Positions 23,775 to 35,025 of a stretch of 64,000 bases of DNA are shown one piece after another; within the stretch, counting starts at the first letter, position 1, and every line of letters starts with the position of its first letter. Both the position numbers and the translations under genes were made by a program. Origin of the DNA: Chaetoderma sp. LZ-2023a (taxonomy: Eukaryota > Mollusca > Caudofoveata > Chaetodermatida > Chaetodermatidae); the NCBI GenBank assembly GCA_034401795.1, contig CM067367.1:52216384-52280383 (forward strand). The letters are read 5' to 3'. Under the pieces are notes generated by a model. That model saw nothing but the letters and a program-made list of their open reading frames with translations. It had not been told where the DNA came from and did not search any database.

Positions 23775-24050
23775 TGTCTATCTGTCTGCCTGTCTGTCTG
23801 CCTGCTCCTGTCTGCCTGCCTGCCTGCCTGAGGCCGGCCGGCCAGCCGACCAGTTTGCGTGTGTGAGTGCATGCGTGCGTGCGTGAGCGCGTGTGAGTGG
23901 GTGCTTGTGTGGGTCACTCAATCTGTAGGTAGCAGATGGGTTGGTCGGTGGGTGTGTAGGTTTTGGGTGGGTGGGTGAGGTGGTGGGGACGGTGGGGCTG
24001 GGCAGGCTGGGCAAATGCGAGGTGGGCGCACGGGCGAGCCGGCAGTCTCT
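23775..24050. repeat. Simple and low-complexity sequence
   Basis: A (CTGY)n run at about 23775-23835 is followed by gcgtgcgtgcgtgag and a GGTGGG-rich stretch up to about 24010. The Pro/Thr/His-rich minus-strand frames here come from the repeats. Confidence 0.75.
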
Positions 24051-24392
24051 GGTCGGTTTGTCAAATATTTGGGATTTTTTGCTAAGTCGACTATGTTGCG
24101 ATTATAGCTGTCTCGCGCATTTTCGACCTTATTCAAAAAGCTTTTTATTCATGGTTGCTTGTAATAAATCACACATTTTATTCCAATGTTAGGATTGCAC
24201 AATCACGCTAAAACTTAAACGTAACCATTATATTTACCCCGCTGAAAAAATTTGTTCCCAGCGAATAAATAATTCAGCAGTACAATGCTCAGCAAATTAA
24301 CCCGTGTACGGCTGGATTGTCAACTTGAATTAATCCTTTTCGCTTGATAGATTACTGCATCTGGGAGACGTATTTAATTAGAATATATGTAT

Positions 24393-24552
24393 GAAGCGAC
24401 CCAATAACCGATTTGGCCCATTTGTAAACGGTGCAGGACCATTTGTAAACGTCGCAGGCCTATATACCAATTTCTTATCCGCGCGCCAGTTTGTAAACGG
24501 TGCAGACCCATATACCAATTTCTTATCGGCGCACCCGTTTGTAAATATCTCA
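24393..24552. repeat. Dispersed repeat G
   Basis: Built from gacccaataaccgatttggc and cccatttgtaaacgg words, partly duplicated in tandem (tataccaatttcttatc twice). A second copy is at 28475-28580. The GSAPFTN/KKLVYG periodic peptide on the minus strand is a repeat artefact. Confidence 0.6.
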
Positions 24553-24745
24553 TAGAAAATGCCCATTTGCAGATCGAGAGAAGGCTAACTTTGAAAATGG
24601 ATCACTGGAACAACTGGCTCAGTTACCGAGCCGGTTATTCCAGTGGTAAATGTTAAAAAATAGCCTTCTTTTGGTCTGAAAATGGACATTTCTCAAAACC
24701 ACTGCAGAAGCCGTTTTTTGGTTGACCTGAGTGTTAAAGCGTCAA
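24544..24745. repeat. Foldback family B copy
   Basis: The hairpin arms are centred on ggctcagttaccgagccgg, and the cctgagtgttaaagcgt end is present. The left outer end is lost into repeat G. Confidence 0.75.
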
Positions 24746-25255
24746 TACAACAGCACAGTCAGACAGAGAGCTATCAAGAAATCGCGGAGACAGTCGAATG
24801 GCTTTTTAGAGTGGCCTGACTTCCAAGAGATAGCGATTCTTCTTCTATGTCTTCAGGGCATACGTCGACGTAATTGAATTTCAACAGACACCGGTCTCAA
24901 AGGAAACGTACTCCATCATGGCAGCTAATTTTATTGCCTTGGATCTCCAATTATTTCACTCCGTCCAACCGCGTGTGATGGATCTACGGTCGGTGAGTTT
25001 GAACTATTTATACACAACAAATAAGGCAGTAAGAAGCATCCCTCCAGATTCATACACAGATATAACAACTTGCGAAGCGCAATAGTTGCGACCTAGGTAG
25101 TTTGCCCAATATGTAAAAAATTACAAACCGACCGACAGACATACCGACAAAACCGACTACAAATTGTCACAAATAAAAATATAGTTTTCATAGCAAGTAC
25201 AAGTTTACACGTCTCGGTTATGACAATAACGGCAAATCCTACGATATTCTGACAC
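24746..25255. other. No gene recognised
   Basis: No frame or repeat is recognised. Confidence 0.4.
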
Positions 25256-25496
25256 CTTAACACTTTAACCGTTGAATATGTTCAAACAAATTTCACTTTC
25301 CTCATATAAAATGTTCATTTGCAGACCAAGAGAGGACTATTTTTTATAATTTTACCACTGGAATGACTGGCTCGCTTATCGAGCCACTTATTCTAGTGGT
25401 AAATTAAAAAAATAGTGTTCTCTTGGTCTGCAAATTGCCATTTCTCGAGACCACTGTAGAAAACGTTTTTGGATGGTATGAGTGTTAAAGGGTTAA
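25256..25496. repeat. Foldback family B, full copy
   Basis: It runs from ccttaacactttaacc to gttaaagggttaa with nearly complete arms around ctggctcgcttatcgagcca. Confidence 0.8.
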
Positions 25497-25844
25497 CTTG
25501 CATTGAATCTTTGATGCTAATTTCACTGATTCTCGTGAATGAATCTTGCGAAAATGATATTCTAGTTTTTTACCGGTTTGGGTGTGGTGTGGGTGGGGTG
25601 TGTGTTCTGGGGACGTTTATTTAAGCAATGAAGATGTACGAAGCCCTAGTCCAGTGATCTGCATCAGGCATAGTCCACAAATAGGCCCAATATCCATAAA
25701 GCCAAAACAACATGTATTGAGAAAGATCCGTTTGATGGATGTGCGTCGAGGTCAAGGTCATAGTTTGAAGGAAATGGAGCAGTAAACGAACTGCCGATGT
25801 GTAGAGATCCCGATAATGGCCTTATCTTCTCTAAATCGTATGTG
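25497..25844. other. No gene recognised
   Basis: A 67-codon plus frame and a 70-codon minus frame overlap here. Neither has family features. Confidence 0.4.
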
Positions 25845-26225
25845 CGTGAATGCAATGGATGAATCCGATCTGCCACTCAATTATAAGACGTCATAATGAA
25901 TTCCGTCACATGTAGGTTGACGTCACAATCCAATTGCGTAATGGATGGCGTATCTGTCCATCATGAATTTTAAAGGTCCGTCATGTGTACAGATTGTATA
26001 TCTTCACTACTTTTAAAAGTAATTTTGAGTGGGCGCTGTTGCTGGCTGCTATAGCCAGCAACAGCACCAAGTCAAATTATTTTTTATATATTCAGCAGGT
26101 CACCTGTATAGTTGTCTGGAAATTGCGATTCGAGGAGGGCAGGGCTCGGTCGATCCCAGCATGGTCAAAGCGTGAGCGGAGCTTAGTTAGGAATGGGCGG
26201 GGCATAGCTAGAAATTAATTCCTCA
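25845..26225 (+). repeat. Foldback family A copy
   Basis: It has a TGACGTCA site near 25919, a hairpin with the loop ggctgctatagcc near 26040-26060, and the gggcggggcatagctag end. Confidence 0.7.
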
Positions 26226-26399
26226 ATTCTGCCTGCGTTCCTGAAAGAGTGCGCATGGGGCTTTCGTACATGCATACTTTCCATGATTTAAACCCAAGTA
26301 AGACGTATACATGAACTATCTATTTTGACACCGACCATTAAAATGTATTTTATAAATTGTCAATAAATTGGCTCGATTTTAAGCATGTATTATATAAAG

Positions 26400-26755
26400 A
26401 TAGTTTTCCGATGTAAGTGGTGTCTAAATTACCCTGTATTGTGATGCTTCTTTGCCTCCTCGTGTCTTCCTTCACCAATTATGACACAACGAGTGCATTC
26501 AAAGAAATTGGCAGAGTAAACGCCATCAGACTCATGCAAGAGAACCCAATATATCAGGAGGCTTGTTTGAAGTTTGTTGAGTCATGGGACATCTCATAGG
26601 ACCACTTTCTCAAATTCGACGATATCACCTGCCGAAGGCACAGCAGGATGCCTATAGCAAACGTCGATGCACTTCGCTTCCGCATGTAAATGGTAAAATG
26701 TGGTGATGCAGAGACACGCCTCAATCCCAAAAAAACAACGTGAACTTCTGCGTTC
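26400..26755 (+). pseudogene. Short remnant of the nuclease-like uncharacterised family
   Basis: The frame reads FTNYDTTSAFKEIGRVNAIR then a LMQENPIYQEACLKF block and ESWDIS, a stop, then DHFLKFDDITC and a DVNELRY-like NVDALRFRM block. It corresponds to the (S/T)GCDTTSA(F/M)xGxGK region of the 7867-10760 copy but is closer to another subgroup, from recall of family proteins. Two in-frame stops and the missing remainder show it is a fragment. Confidence 0.6.
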
Positions 26756-26775
26756 TTAAATCAACGATACCTGCA

Positions 26776-26894
26776 CTAAACGTCTGAGAGAGGGACGGAG
26801 AGTGATATAGGGATGGCGATAGAGGGAGGGGGAGGTTGGATGGAGGGAAGGGGAGAGGAGTGATGGGGAAGGGAGGAAGAGGAAGGGATGGAGA

Positions 26895-26933
<39 letters not shown>

Positions 26934-27080
26934 AGAGAGAGAGAGAGAGAGACTCTCTCTCTCTCTCTCTCTCTCTCTCCACCTATTCCACCTCTCCCCC
27001 CCCCCCTCCCACGCCCACCCCCTCCCTTTCCGCTTCGTCTCCGTCTCTGCAGGGAAGGAGGGATGGAGATGTATGAATGG
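26776..27080. repeat. (GA)n-(CT)n mirror microsatellite in purine-rich DNA
   Basis: A purine-rich stretch leads into (GA)n at about 26895-26950, switches abruptly to (CT)n up to about 26980, and continues as C-rich sequence. The (GA) and (CT) halves are complementary, so the strand can fold on itself. Arg/Glu and Ser/Leu repeat peptides in the overlapping frames are artefacts. Confidence 0.9.
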
Positions 27081-27304
27081 GAAAGGGTGTGCGGATGGGA
27101 TGTATGATATTATAATTGTCATATGGTTGTTTTGCTATATTTACGTTTATATTTTCAACTTTGTGCCTGATGCAAGGCTTGCGTTAGCGAATGATATTAA
27201 AACCATACTTGGCCGTATTTAAGTCATTAATCTCATTACTGACCATACACCTATTAACCGTTGGAATTCCAGTGTGTCTATTTCAAGACAGATAGAGGAG
27301 AGTT

Positions 27305-27390
27305 TTTGAATATTTTGAAGCTAAGTTGACTTGACTTGAACATATTGCTGCCATGGTAGTAAATAGCTCCCAGTCAAATTTCCTTCAATA
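27305..27390. repeat. Decayed family A hairpin
   Basis: ttgaatattttgaagctaag and cagtcaaatttccttcaata are weakly paired arms, with no adjoining family A segments. Confidence 0.4.
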
Positions 27391-27408
27391 TACATGTATG
27401 CAGATGAA

Positions 27409-27602
27409 TTATTATCTGTATTATAAAACAAAGTTTAGAAAAATAGATTTCTGTTGTCATGCAAATGTTTATTGTGATTGTTGACGCTGTTTTAGACGGC
27501 TTAGTTTATTATCTGTATTATAAAACAAAGTTTAGAAAAATAGATTTCTGTTGTCATGCAAATGTTTATTGTGATTGTTGACGCTGTTTTAGACGGCTTA
27601 GT
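27409..27602 (+). repeat. Exact 97-bp tandem duplication
   Basis: Two adjacent 97-bp units (27409-27505 and 27506-27602) look identical base for base. Identity implies a recent event or an assembly artefact. Confidence 0.9.
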
Positions 27603-27770
27603 CAGTGGCCATTTGCAGGTCAAGAGACTTTCTTGAAAATTGAGAGCTGGAACGCCTGGCTCGCTTATTTAGCCAGTTATTCCTGTGGTCAATTTTCAAA
27701 ATTATCTATGGTCTGCAAATGAACACAGACTAAGCCAAAATGTGAATTTTCTTGACCACTGCGCAAGGTT
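27603..27770. repeat. Foldback family B, diverged copy
   Basis: catttgcaggtcaagag and the tggctcgcttatttagccag centre are recognisable. It lacks both outer ends. It begins directly at the end of the 97-bp duplication. Confidence 0.65.
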
Positions 27771-28129
27771 TATTGCTTGTTCATTAATTACTAACCGCAT
27801 GCATACGATAACCTATCACATCCGCACATGTTGTTATAGTCATAAATACGCAGCCAAATTAACATAAGCAATAAAACATTACAGGTTGGACATTTGACCT
27901 GTAAAATGATACTTGGGGTGCATTATGTGGAACTAATACCTACATCCATTGATAAAAATGTAGTTTCTACATAGCTATCCGTATACGCTTTATACCGGTA
28001 TGTCAGCTACAAACGTGTGTTTATCCCGACGCGATCCCACAATTCTTTGCGCTAGTGAGATTCCGATCTGGCTTATAGTAGTAGTACTAGAAGTCATGGG
28101 GGTACAAATTTAGAGAAACGGGAGGTGTA

Positions 28130-28168
<39 letters not shown>

Positions 28169-28474
28169 GGAGGGTGGGTTCGGGTTTTTGGGAAGCTCTC
28201 CGCCTGGTCAATTTTAAACTTACATGGTATGATTGTGTATTTCTGGAGGTAATAACCATACATATACGAGTCGAGCGTATGGACCTTTTGGCAGTGTTGC
28301 GTATAATGTAATTGTACGTATTCTCTACGTTTTATTCTACGTCCTACCATGATTTTTAATGTCTAAAAACGTCAGCGTATTCATACCATATCGCGTTTAT
28401 TATAATCGTTCCAAAACCCTTTGACTGATATCATACCCAACCATGATGCGACGACGTCTGTTAATGTAAATGCA
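27771..28474. other. No gene recognised, one (CT)n microsatellite
   Basis: A (CT)n run lies at about 28131-28166. Otherwise nothing is recognised. Confidence 0.45.
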
Positions 28475-28580
28475 GTGACCCAAATAACCAATTTGGCCCA
28501 TTTATAAATGGCACAGGACCGTTTGTGCACAGCCCATGTGTCAATTGGTTATCGGCGCACCCGTTTCTAAGTGGCGCATT
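28475..28580. repeat. Dispersed repeat G, second copy
   Basis: gacccaaataaccaatttgg and tcggcgcacccgttt match 24393-24552 without the internal duplication. Confidence 0.55.
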
Positions 28581-28582
28581 TA

Positions 28583-28950
28583 ATGAGAGAGAGTGAGAGA
28601 TATAGAGAGAGAGAGAGCCTCTCTCCCTCCATTCCTCCTTCGTCTATCTCTCTCCCTCCCGCCATCGAATCTCCCCCTCCCATTCGTCTCATTTTCTCTG
28701 CCTCTCTCTCCATCCTCTCCTGTCTTGCACCCTGCCTCCCTGACCCCTCCATCTCTCCCGTCTCTCCCTTTCTCTGGCTCTCCCTCCTATCTATTTCCCT
28801 CCCTCTCTTTTTTCTGTCTCCCCCCCCCCCCCTCTTTCTCTTTCCCGCACACCCTCCCTCACCCACTCATTCCGACTCCCTCCCTTTCTTTCCCTGCCTC
28901 TCTCTCCTACCCCTTTCTCCCCTTCTCTTCTCACCCCCCCCCCCCATATA
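28583..28950. repeat. Long polypyrimidine tract
   Basis: About 340 bases that are mostly C and T on the plus strand, preceded by a short (GA)n run. Long open frames (148, 122 and 99 codons) exist only because the composition avoids stops. Their peptides are Ser/Pro/Leu-rich or Arg/Gly/Glu-rich. Confidence 0.85.
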
Positions 28951-29715
28951 TTACTCTATGATGCTTGCGCAGTTCAACACCGCCGGCGCCGTCGTCGTTG
29001 TTATTTACAAGGCATAAGCCGTTGAGTGGACTTATAATATTGCCTCAGTTGTGCGCCCATCTTATCTTGGCGAGACAGGAAAACTACTCAATGAATCAGT
29101 CACATCCAATGTGCACGCGCATCGTGCTGGTTACTTAAAGGGAGCATGAACACGCATCGCTTACAGCGCACTTTGTTTACAATGCGTCGATCGAAGTAAT
29201 GCTGATGCGTGTGTTTCCCTAGAAACCAGCTGGCGGTAAAATTACTGTTAGGCCTAAAACATCGGGCTGTTGAACAAGACAGCGAAAACGGGACTTGTGA
29301 ATCAGTAGGGCCTACTTCGTATCGATTGCTTTTACCAGATAAACTATAGTACGCTATATAGCGTTTTCTGCTCCGCTTTTCTAATACAATCTATAAAAAC
29401 TGGCTAAAAATTGCCTAGCAGATTTATTAGTACGAAATGATGCGTGTGTTATGATTGATGGATGGATTGCCATCACATATGTGCTGAACTACGCCACATC
29501 TAAGCCAAGACCCCGGAGGATAATATATTCAATTAGGATAACGTGTCTAAATCCGCGCATCTCGGCAACTAGACGTGGATAATAATTATATAATATACAA
29601 GAAAGTGGAGTCTCGTCTTATTGGCAAACGGTAGGTTGATATGTATCTATCCTCCAGCTTTTGAAAAGCATGTGTATAATAATAACTGGTATATTTCTGG
29701 AAAATACTACGTACG
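28951..29715. other. No gene recognised
   Basis: Nothing recognised on either strand. Confidence 0.4.
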
Positions 29716-29717
29716 TG

Positions 29718-29797
29718 TGTGTGTGGGGGGGGGGGGGGAGGGGGGGGGGGGGGGGGAGGGGTGTGTGCGTGTGTGTGTGTGGGGGGGGGGGGGGGGC
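29718..29797 (+). repeat. G-rich microsatellite
   Basis: Runs of 9 to 15 G are separated by short (GT)n or A interruptions on the plus strand. The tract can form G-quadruplexes. Overlapping Gly-rich frames are artefacts. Confidence 0.9.
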
Positions 29798-31074
29798 AGT
29801 CGTTTTACAGTACATGCCTATAGCGGGCACTTGCTTTTGGGGGCCCCATAAGATATTGGTTCTTTAAGATGAGCAGTCTTACGACCACTCGCCTTAAAGA
29901 ACCACAGTCTTATGGCCACAATAGCCATTTCATATAACAGCTGACATAGATTAAATGACCATCTATTTTAATGCCCGCGTTTATATGATCCGTAGAGTAT
30001 CCGGTTAATCCGTTATAACGCATAACGCTCACCACATTGCCGAGCAAAATGTCGTCACTCGCAGAAGATAGACAGACGGGTTCTTATTAGATCTCATTTG
30101 CTATTGTAATTAGCCTTTGGTCCGGACCAAATGACGTCGGTTCCTGAAGTTGATAGCTTTCCCCACCCATCCCATCTCACTCCTCCTGTCTTGAGGAATC
30201 ATCGCCATCTGTCCCACAAATCCAGATGCCCGACTGTGCACGTATTAGCCATAGAAATTTGACTATATTAGCCCGTTCATCGAACCATCGTTGAATCTCC
30301 ATCTCAATCCAGCCTACATGAAAATGTGTTGAGAATTAATTTGGCAACAACAGTTGCCAGTCAAATGTATTTCAAAGCTATGATAATATTTCAGCCATTG
30401 TAGCTGCGAGTATGATGATATTTCGTCCATGGTATAGCAACGAGCTCGCCAGGTAAGAACGCGCTGTACGCCTATAAATAAAATTCACCCAATAGGCTAT
30501 TTCCACCGAAAACGTATTTATATAGACCAAGTGTCTGCAAGTCTGTTCAAATATTAGTAGGATGGAAGGTAAACTTGGACACTGGGCTGTGAAGGTTTGC
30601 TGTGTAATCCCAACACATTTACTGCTAAAAAATATCAGCACTCCATTTTATTTGGTTCCGCCCACTAACAAGTAGGCCTGCGTATCATGAAAATTCGTAT
30701 ACACGGTCAGGACAGCAAGAAAAGCGATAAGAATAGACACAGGATAACATATATTCGCACTTTATTTAGGGTGCAACAATATAGTTTGAAACGATTTTTC
30801 TGTTCCCCGATGCATGGGCCCTGTGTTATTGCACTGATTGCATACGAGATAGATACCTTTGTGGGTCAACATCAATCTTTTGAAACCTAGAGAGAGCATT
30901 ACGAGAATTTTCCTTTGTCCGTGGCATATATTTTCATGCAGCTTGGCCACACTACACCATATTAAGACACCGATTCAGTAGTATTTGACCCCACTTCTAC
31001 TCTGCGGTCAGTCACCGCTTAACCGGTTGACTGTTGAGTTTTTGCAGACGACATATTCCAAGGGTTAGGTCTCT
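29798..31074. other. No gene recognised
   Basis: It holds a small inverted repeat at 29858-29903 (ggttctttaag and its complement) and a lone decayed family A arm near 30360. The short frames have no family features. Confidence 0.4.
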
Positions 31075-31165
31075 AGACTGGCTAAATATTTTGAAAACAA
31101 TTGGACTGAAAGTTGTTGGTGGCTAAGCTCAGTCAAATTGTGTTCAAAATATTCAGTACGTCAGG
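31075..31165. repeat. Variant A-type hairpin
   Basis: ggctaaatattttgaaaaca pairs with gttcaaaatattcagta across a gttgttggtggc loop. The same variant arms (ttttgaaaacaat...gactgaaag) occur at 36105-36200 and 44835-44890, forming a subgroup of small hairpins. Confidence 0.55.
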
Positions 31166-31589
31166 AGTTTTTTCACTCCTTGGAATTAACACAGTTAATG
31201 ATGTCTTATTTAAATTTAATGAGTTGTCCGCTTATCCACCAGCTCTATTCAGCAAACAAAGGATTGCTTCGGTAGCCAAACAAGCCATAGTTTGCGGATG
31301 CATTTGCAAGACAAAGGACAAATAAGACAGCTTTCAGAAACAACTAAAATGACTATGTTGGGTGGTGGGTGTTTGCTTCGCCGACTAGCCTGGGAAATGG
31401 GCACATCTTTTGAGGAAATGTAAAGAAACGCTTTACTAACGCAATCGTGATTTCTGATTGTTACAAAGGACCATCAACAAACGACAACACAGACGTTCAA
31501 AGGTGGGGGGTGTTGGGGTGGCGGTGTGTTGGTGAGGTGGTGGTGGTGGAGGGGGGGGGGAACTGGCTGTTGGGCCAAAGGTCCTCCTT
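31166..31589. other. No gene recognised
   Basis: It contains a G/T-rich low-complexity stretch at about 31504-31560, where the minus-strand Pro-rich frame is an artefact. Confidence 0.4.
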
Positions 31590-32405
31590 ACTGCCAGCTT
31601 AGCATTAAAATCAAAGAAAGAACATTTCTTGGCTAATCCGGAGAGCAAACACAACTTTGTCAACCTCCTAGATAGAAAGTTGCATGCAAATGAAACACAA
31701 ACGGTAAATGCAGATGGAGATGCCTACTCGTTAATAGCAAAGATTCAATCGACTATGCCGCGACTGGAATTACATGTGTTATTGGTGAAGACACTGCTAT
31801 TTTACTATTGCTTTGCCACCATATTAGGCCAGAATCAAAGGGTATATTTTAAGTCAGATAAATCAGCAGCTATGTATCCAGTTTGGGAGATTCTGGTGTT
31901 AAGGGAAAACTCGAGGAGCAGGTTTGCTATATTCTGACCTTCATATATATGCGATTTGTGTTTATGATACCACCTCCAGATTATTTGGAATTGGAAAATG
32001 TACACCTCTTAAAAAGGCACAAACTGACAAGTTCTTCATGAAGCTTGCAGAGACATTCTGGTCAGGGCAGAATCGTGAGGAAATTCGCGAAACCGGTGAA
32101 AAGGCTTTGATCTGTCTGTATGCAGGTGGGGTTTCTGATACATTATAGATTCTTTGCGCAAGATGAAGTTTAGCTATAACGTTTCAAAGAGTTGCGTTGA
32201 ACACGCGTTAAAGTACAAAACCTTCCACCAACATAAGATGCTGCCAGGTGTCACACTTATCGGGTGTCCTATCATGTTCAATTTGGATGGGTAAATGGGA
32301 TGATCTGAAGCCAGAAAACTGGGGTTGGTTGTTATGAGAGAACAAATTTAAACCCAAGACAATGGACTATGATGATGTTTTGAATTATTCATCAAGCGCA
32401 TAGCG
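31590..32405 (+). pseudogene. Decayed copy of the nuclease-like uncharacterised family, second subgroup
   Basis: In successive frames I read SKKEHFLANPESKHNFVNLL, then a QTVNADGDAYSLI block (the acidic nuclease-like position), VIGEDTAILLLLCHHIRPES, YFKSDKSAA, ICVYDTTSRLFGIGKCTPLK, a KFFMKLAETFWSGQN block and, near 32290-32330, WDDLKPENWGW. This parallels the FLSNKRNKTQLISLL / GGADTLI / VVAEDTD / GCDTTSAMFGHGK / WGW order of the 7867-10760 copy but differs in sequence. It is a different, older or separate subgroup of the same architecture. At least two frame changes and stops make it non-functional. The Cys-rich tail was not seen. Confidence 0.6.
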
Positions 32406-33040
32406 TAATCGTTAGGATCCTGCCTACCAGTTTGTAACATTACACCATCAAAGGTTAATAATTATTGGGAAATAAACATATCTATGATTATATTGCATCT
32501 GGCGAAAATATGGAAACAATTCGTTTTTCATTAAAATATGAAGGCTTTCCAGCCCTCATGATGTATTATGACGTCATATTTAGGTCATATGGTCTTATGT
32601 ACGTCATAATGTATCGTTTTGGCTCCGAAACAATCCACTAACCATCACTTCACTAGTAATTGCAATATAGCTGATCAGATCGGCAGCATATTTTGCTGTA
32701 GGTACATTACATGTATCCTTATCGCCCTTTTATATGACGGCTGGGTGAAGAGGTGACATCGTTATCTTCTGTGTCATAAAATCTCATGGTGATTAAACTG
32801 TCATGGGATATTGAGATATGGCGAGTGGTGATGCTGCTTCTTCTTTATTTAGTGATCCTGGCTGAGGTTTCACGCAACAGTCAGTGAAGTTTCCACTGTA
32901 ACTAATGCGCAGTACCTAGCAGAACATTAACTTCAACATTAACTTCAAATTTATACTATGAATGATATGTAGTCTCGTATATTAATATAACCACTTAATT
33001 TGATAACAGAGCCATCAGCCTTAATTCGTGGATGTCATCT
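32406..33040. other. No gene recognised, one lone CRE-type palindrome
   Basis: A TGACGTCA site at 32569-32576 lies in atgacgtcatattt, a context like family A, but no other family A segment is present. No gene is recognised. Confidence 0.4.
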
Positions 33041-33043
33041 TAT

Positions 33044-33048
33044 GTCAC

Positions 33049-33083
<35 letters not shown>

Positions 33084-33110
33084 AGCGTGCGTGTGTGCGT
33101 GTGCGTATTG
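33044..33110. repeat. (GTGC)n microsatellite
   Basis: About ten tetranucleotide units followed by gtgtgcgtgtgcg. Val/Arg/Ala/Cys periodic peptides in its frames are artefacts. Confidence 0.9.
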
Positions 33111-33275
33111 TATATATCATGTATATTTTACTATTTGTCAACTGTATATCGTATGTACTATCTATTCGTACTGCGTGTATTGTAATCTGTATAATGTCTG
33201 TGTAACCTTCATATTTGGCTATATCTTCGTGTAAAAGATTTTGTGCCAATAAATAATCTGAATCTGAATCGTCAT
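33111..33275 (+). repeat. LINE or SINE 3' tail
   Basis: It ends gccaataaataatctgaatctgaatc-like: a polyadenylation-type aataaa followed by a (ctgaat)n terminal repeat. The complement of the same tail begins the LINE fragment at 37026, so this is the orphan 3' end of that LINE family or of a SINE sharing it. Confidence 0.6.
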
Positions 33276-34689
33276 AGTGTATTTTCAACAAGCTAATTTG
33301 ATTCTTTTGTATCGTATTTCTATCAACTTATAGTACATTTATAGGGTATAAAAGCAATCTCTAAGGAGATCCAGGGTATCAAATTTGGTGTTGCCGACCA
33401 TATTGGATTTTAGCCAAATTACGCATTTCCCCGGATTTGGTCAGATTTTGGATATAATCGTCAATGCGGTCATATTAGTAATTTAAACGAAGTCTTTTTT
33501 TGCAATTTGTTCTAGATTCAACCCATCTTTTACTGGCCTAAATGGTCGGTGGTGCCTAATGGACTGCATGAGTTATTGCACGTCAATTACTAATTCCTCA
33601 TTGAGAAAAGGCCGATTCGAGTTGCTGGGAATGGCGTTTTTTATTCTCATTCTTGTCAACTTAGAATGTTACTCTACGGTATAGCTCTGTCACAGATGCA
33701 TTTTATGAACGCGTCATTATCTCCCCCAACTGAGGACTGGGAAGTTGTTCACAGTCGCCCATGTTCAATATGTGTGCATCGATTTATTTGTTAAATTGAC
33801 TGCTTTGACTGCTTTGTGAATATAGGCTCATTTGTCGTATTATATTCTGTTGGGAGTACTGTTAGGTTTTTTTTAATAGGCCCACACATCCGATTAAGAG
33901 ACATTTCTGAAAAATGTAAATTTGTCAAAATCCACAATCCCTTTCTAATAGTACTCGCAATCCTAATTATCTCTCAACAACTCATATCATTTTAAGTTGC
34001 AAGTTTGTTTCGACTTGAGCAAATGTGCTGTTGGGGTTGTGGAGGTTTGGGAGTGTGTTGGGGTGTGGGGTATGCATGGTTAGGGGGGTGGGGGCGTAGT
34101 TCTTGGAGGAGGGTAGAGGCGGAGGCCAGGTATACGCGTCTGATATTGCAAAACCGTCGAGAAATTCATCTGGTCTTATTTTATTATTGTTTTTTCTTTC
34201 GATTCTTTCAATAAGCATCCGTGTTTGTGAACAATTAGTCTAATCTGCCAAAACTATTTCCAGCATTCCTCTTCTTACGTTCTTTTGACCGTAACATATT
34301 TACATCTTCAAACTTATGTGTACACATTTGTATACAGCTGGCGTTTCCACACATTGTAGGCTCTTCCGTATGCTTATATATTTGCTATCTTACTTTTCCA
34401 CAACGGGCCTCATATATACATACTCTGCATTTAAATTCCCCTTATTGGTGTTCTTCATGGAGTTTTCTCATTTCTTCAATCATGTCTTTGCTTATATTCA
34501 TCTTGTCTCTCTTTACCTTTCATGACGTGGTGCTGACCCTGTGCTTTCTATATGCTTTTGCATACGCTGCTTGACGGGCGAGCTCTTGGAATATTCTTTC
34601 CCCTAATCTATCCGATAGCGTCCCTCATTTTGTCGCCGTCAGTTTTCGCAACCTTACACATGCTAGCATCCTTTCTTACTTCAGTGGAG
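33276..34689. other. No gene recognised
   Basis: No family is recognised in the short frames. A G-rich stretch lies at 34020-34110. Confidence 0.4.
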
Positions 34690-35025
34690 GATTCCAGTAT
34701 GACGTTATGATCAACTTCGTGACATATAGGATGCCGTCATAATCAATTACGCCATGAATGACGTAGCTATGTTCGTCACGAACGCTTAATTGATGATGGA
34801 CTAAGCGGTGTTCTACCAATTGTATGTCTTTACTATTTAAACATGCTATTGAATATTTTGCAACCAATTTTACTGGCCGCTGTTGATGCACCCAGTGAAA
34901 TTAGTTTCAAAATATGCAACCGCTTACCTATAGTTGTCTGGAAATTTTGATAGTCAGGGAGTTCAGTGGTCGATAGATCCCAACACGGACAAAGCCTGGG
35001 TTGAGCTTAGCTAGATATGGTGGGT
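34690..35025 (+). repeat. Foldback family A, diverged copy
   Basis: It has tgacgttatgatcaacttcg with damaged CRE-type sites, the ccaattgtatgtctttactattta block, a shortened hairpin (34845-34922) and gatagatcccaacacgg with an agctagatatggtggg end. Confidence 0.65.

Noticed and set aside
26417-26599. Small secreted protein (hydrophobic start at MVSKLPCIVMLLCLLVSSFT)
   Set aside because: The downstream residues match the DTTSAF region of the nuclease-like family, so the start is a chance ATG in a fragment.
26721-27222. Frames of up to 133 codons with Arg-Glu and Ser-Leu repeats
   Set aside because: Translations of the (GA)n-(CT)n microsatellite and its flanks.
28571-29017. 148-codon Ser/Pro/Leu-rich frame, with overlapping 122- and 99-codon frames
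   Set aside because: They arise from the polypyrimidine tract, which lacks stop codons by composition.
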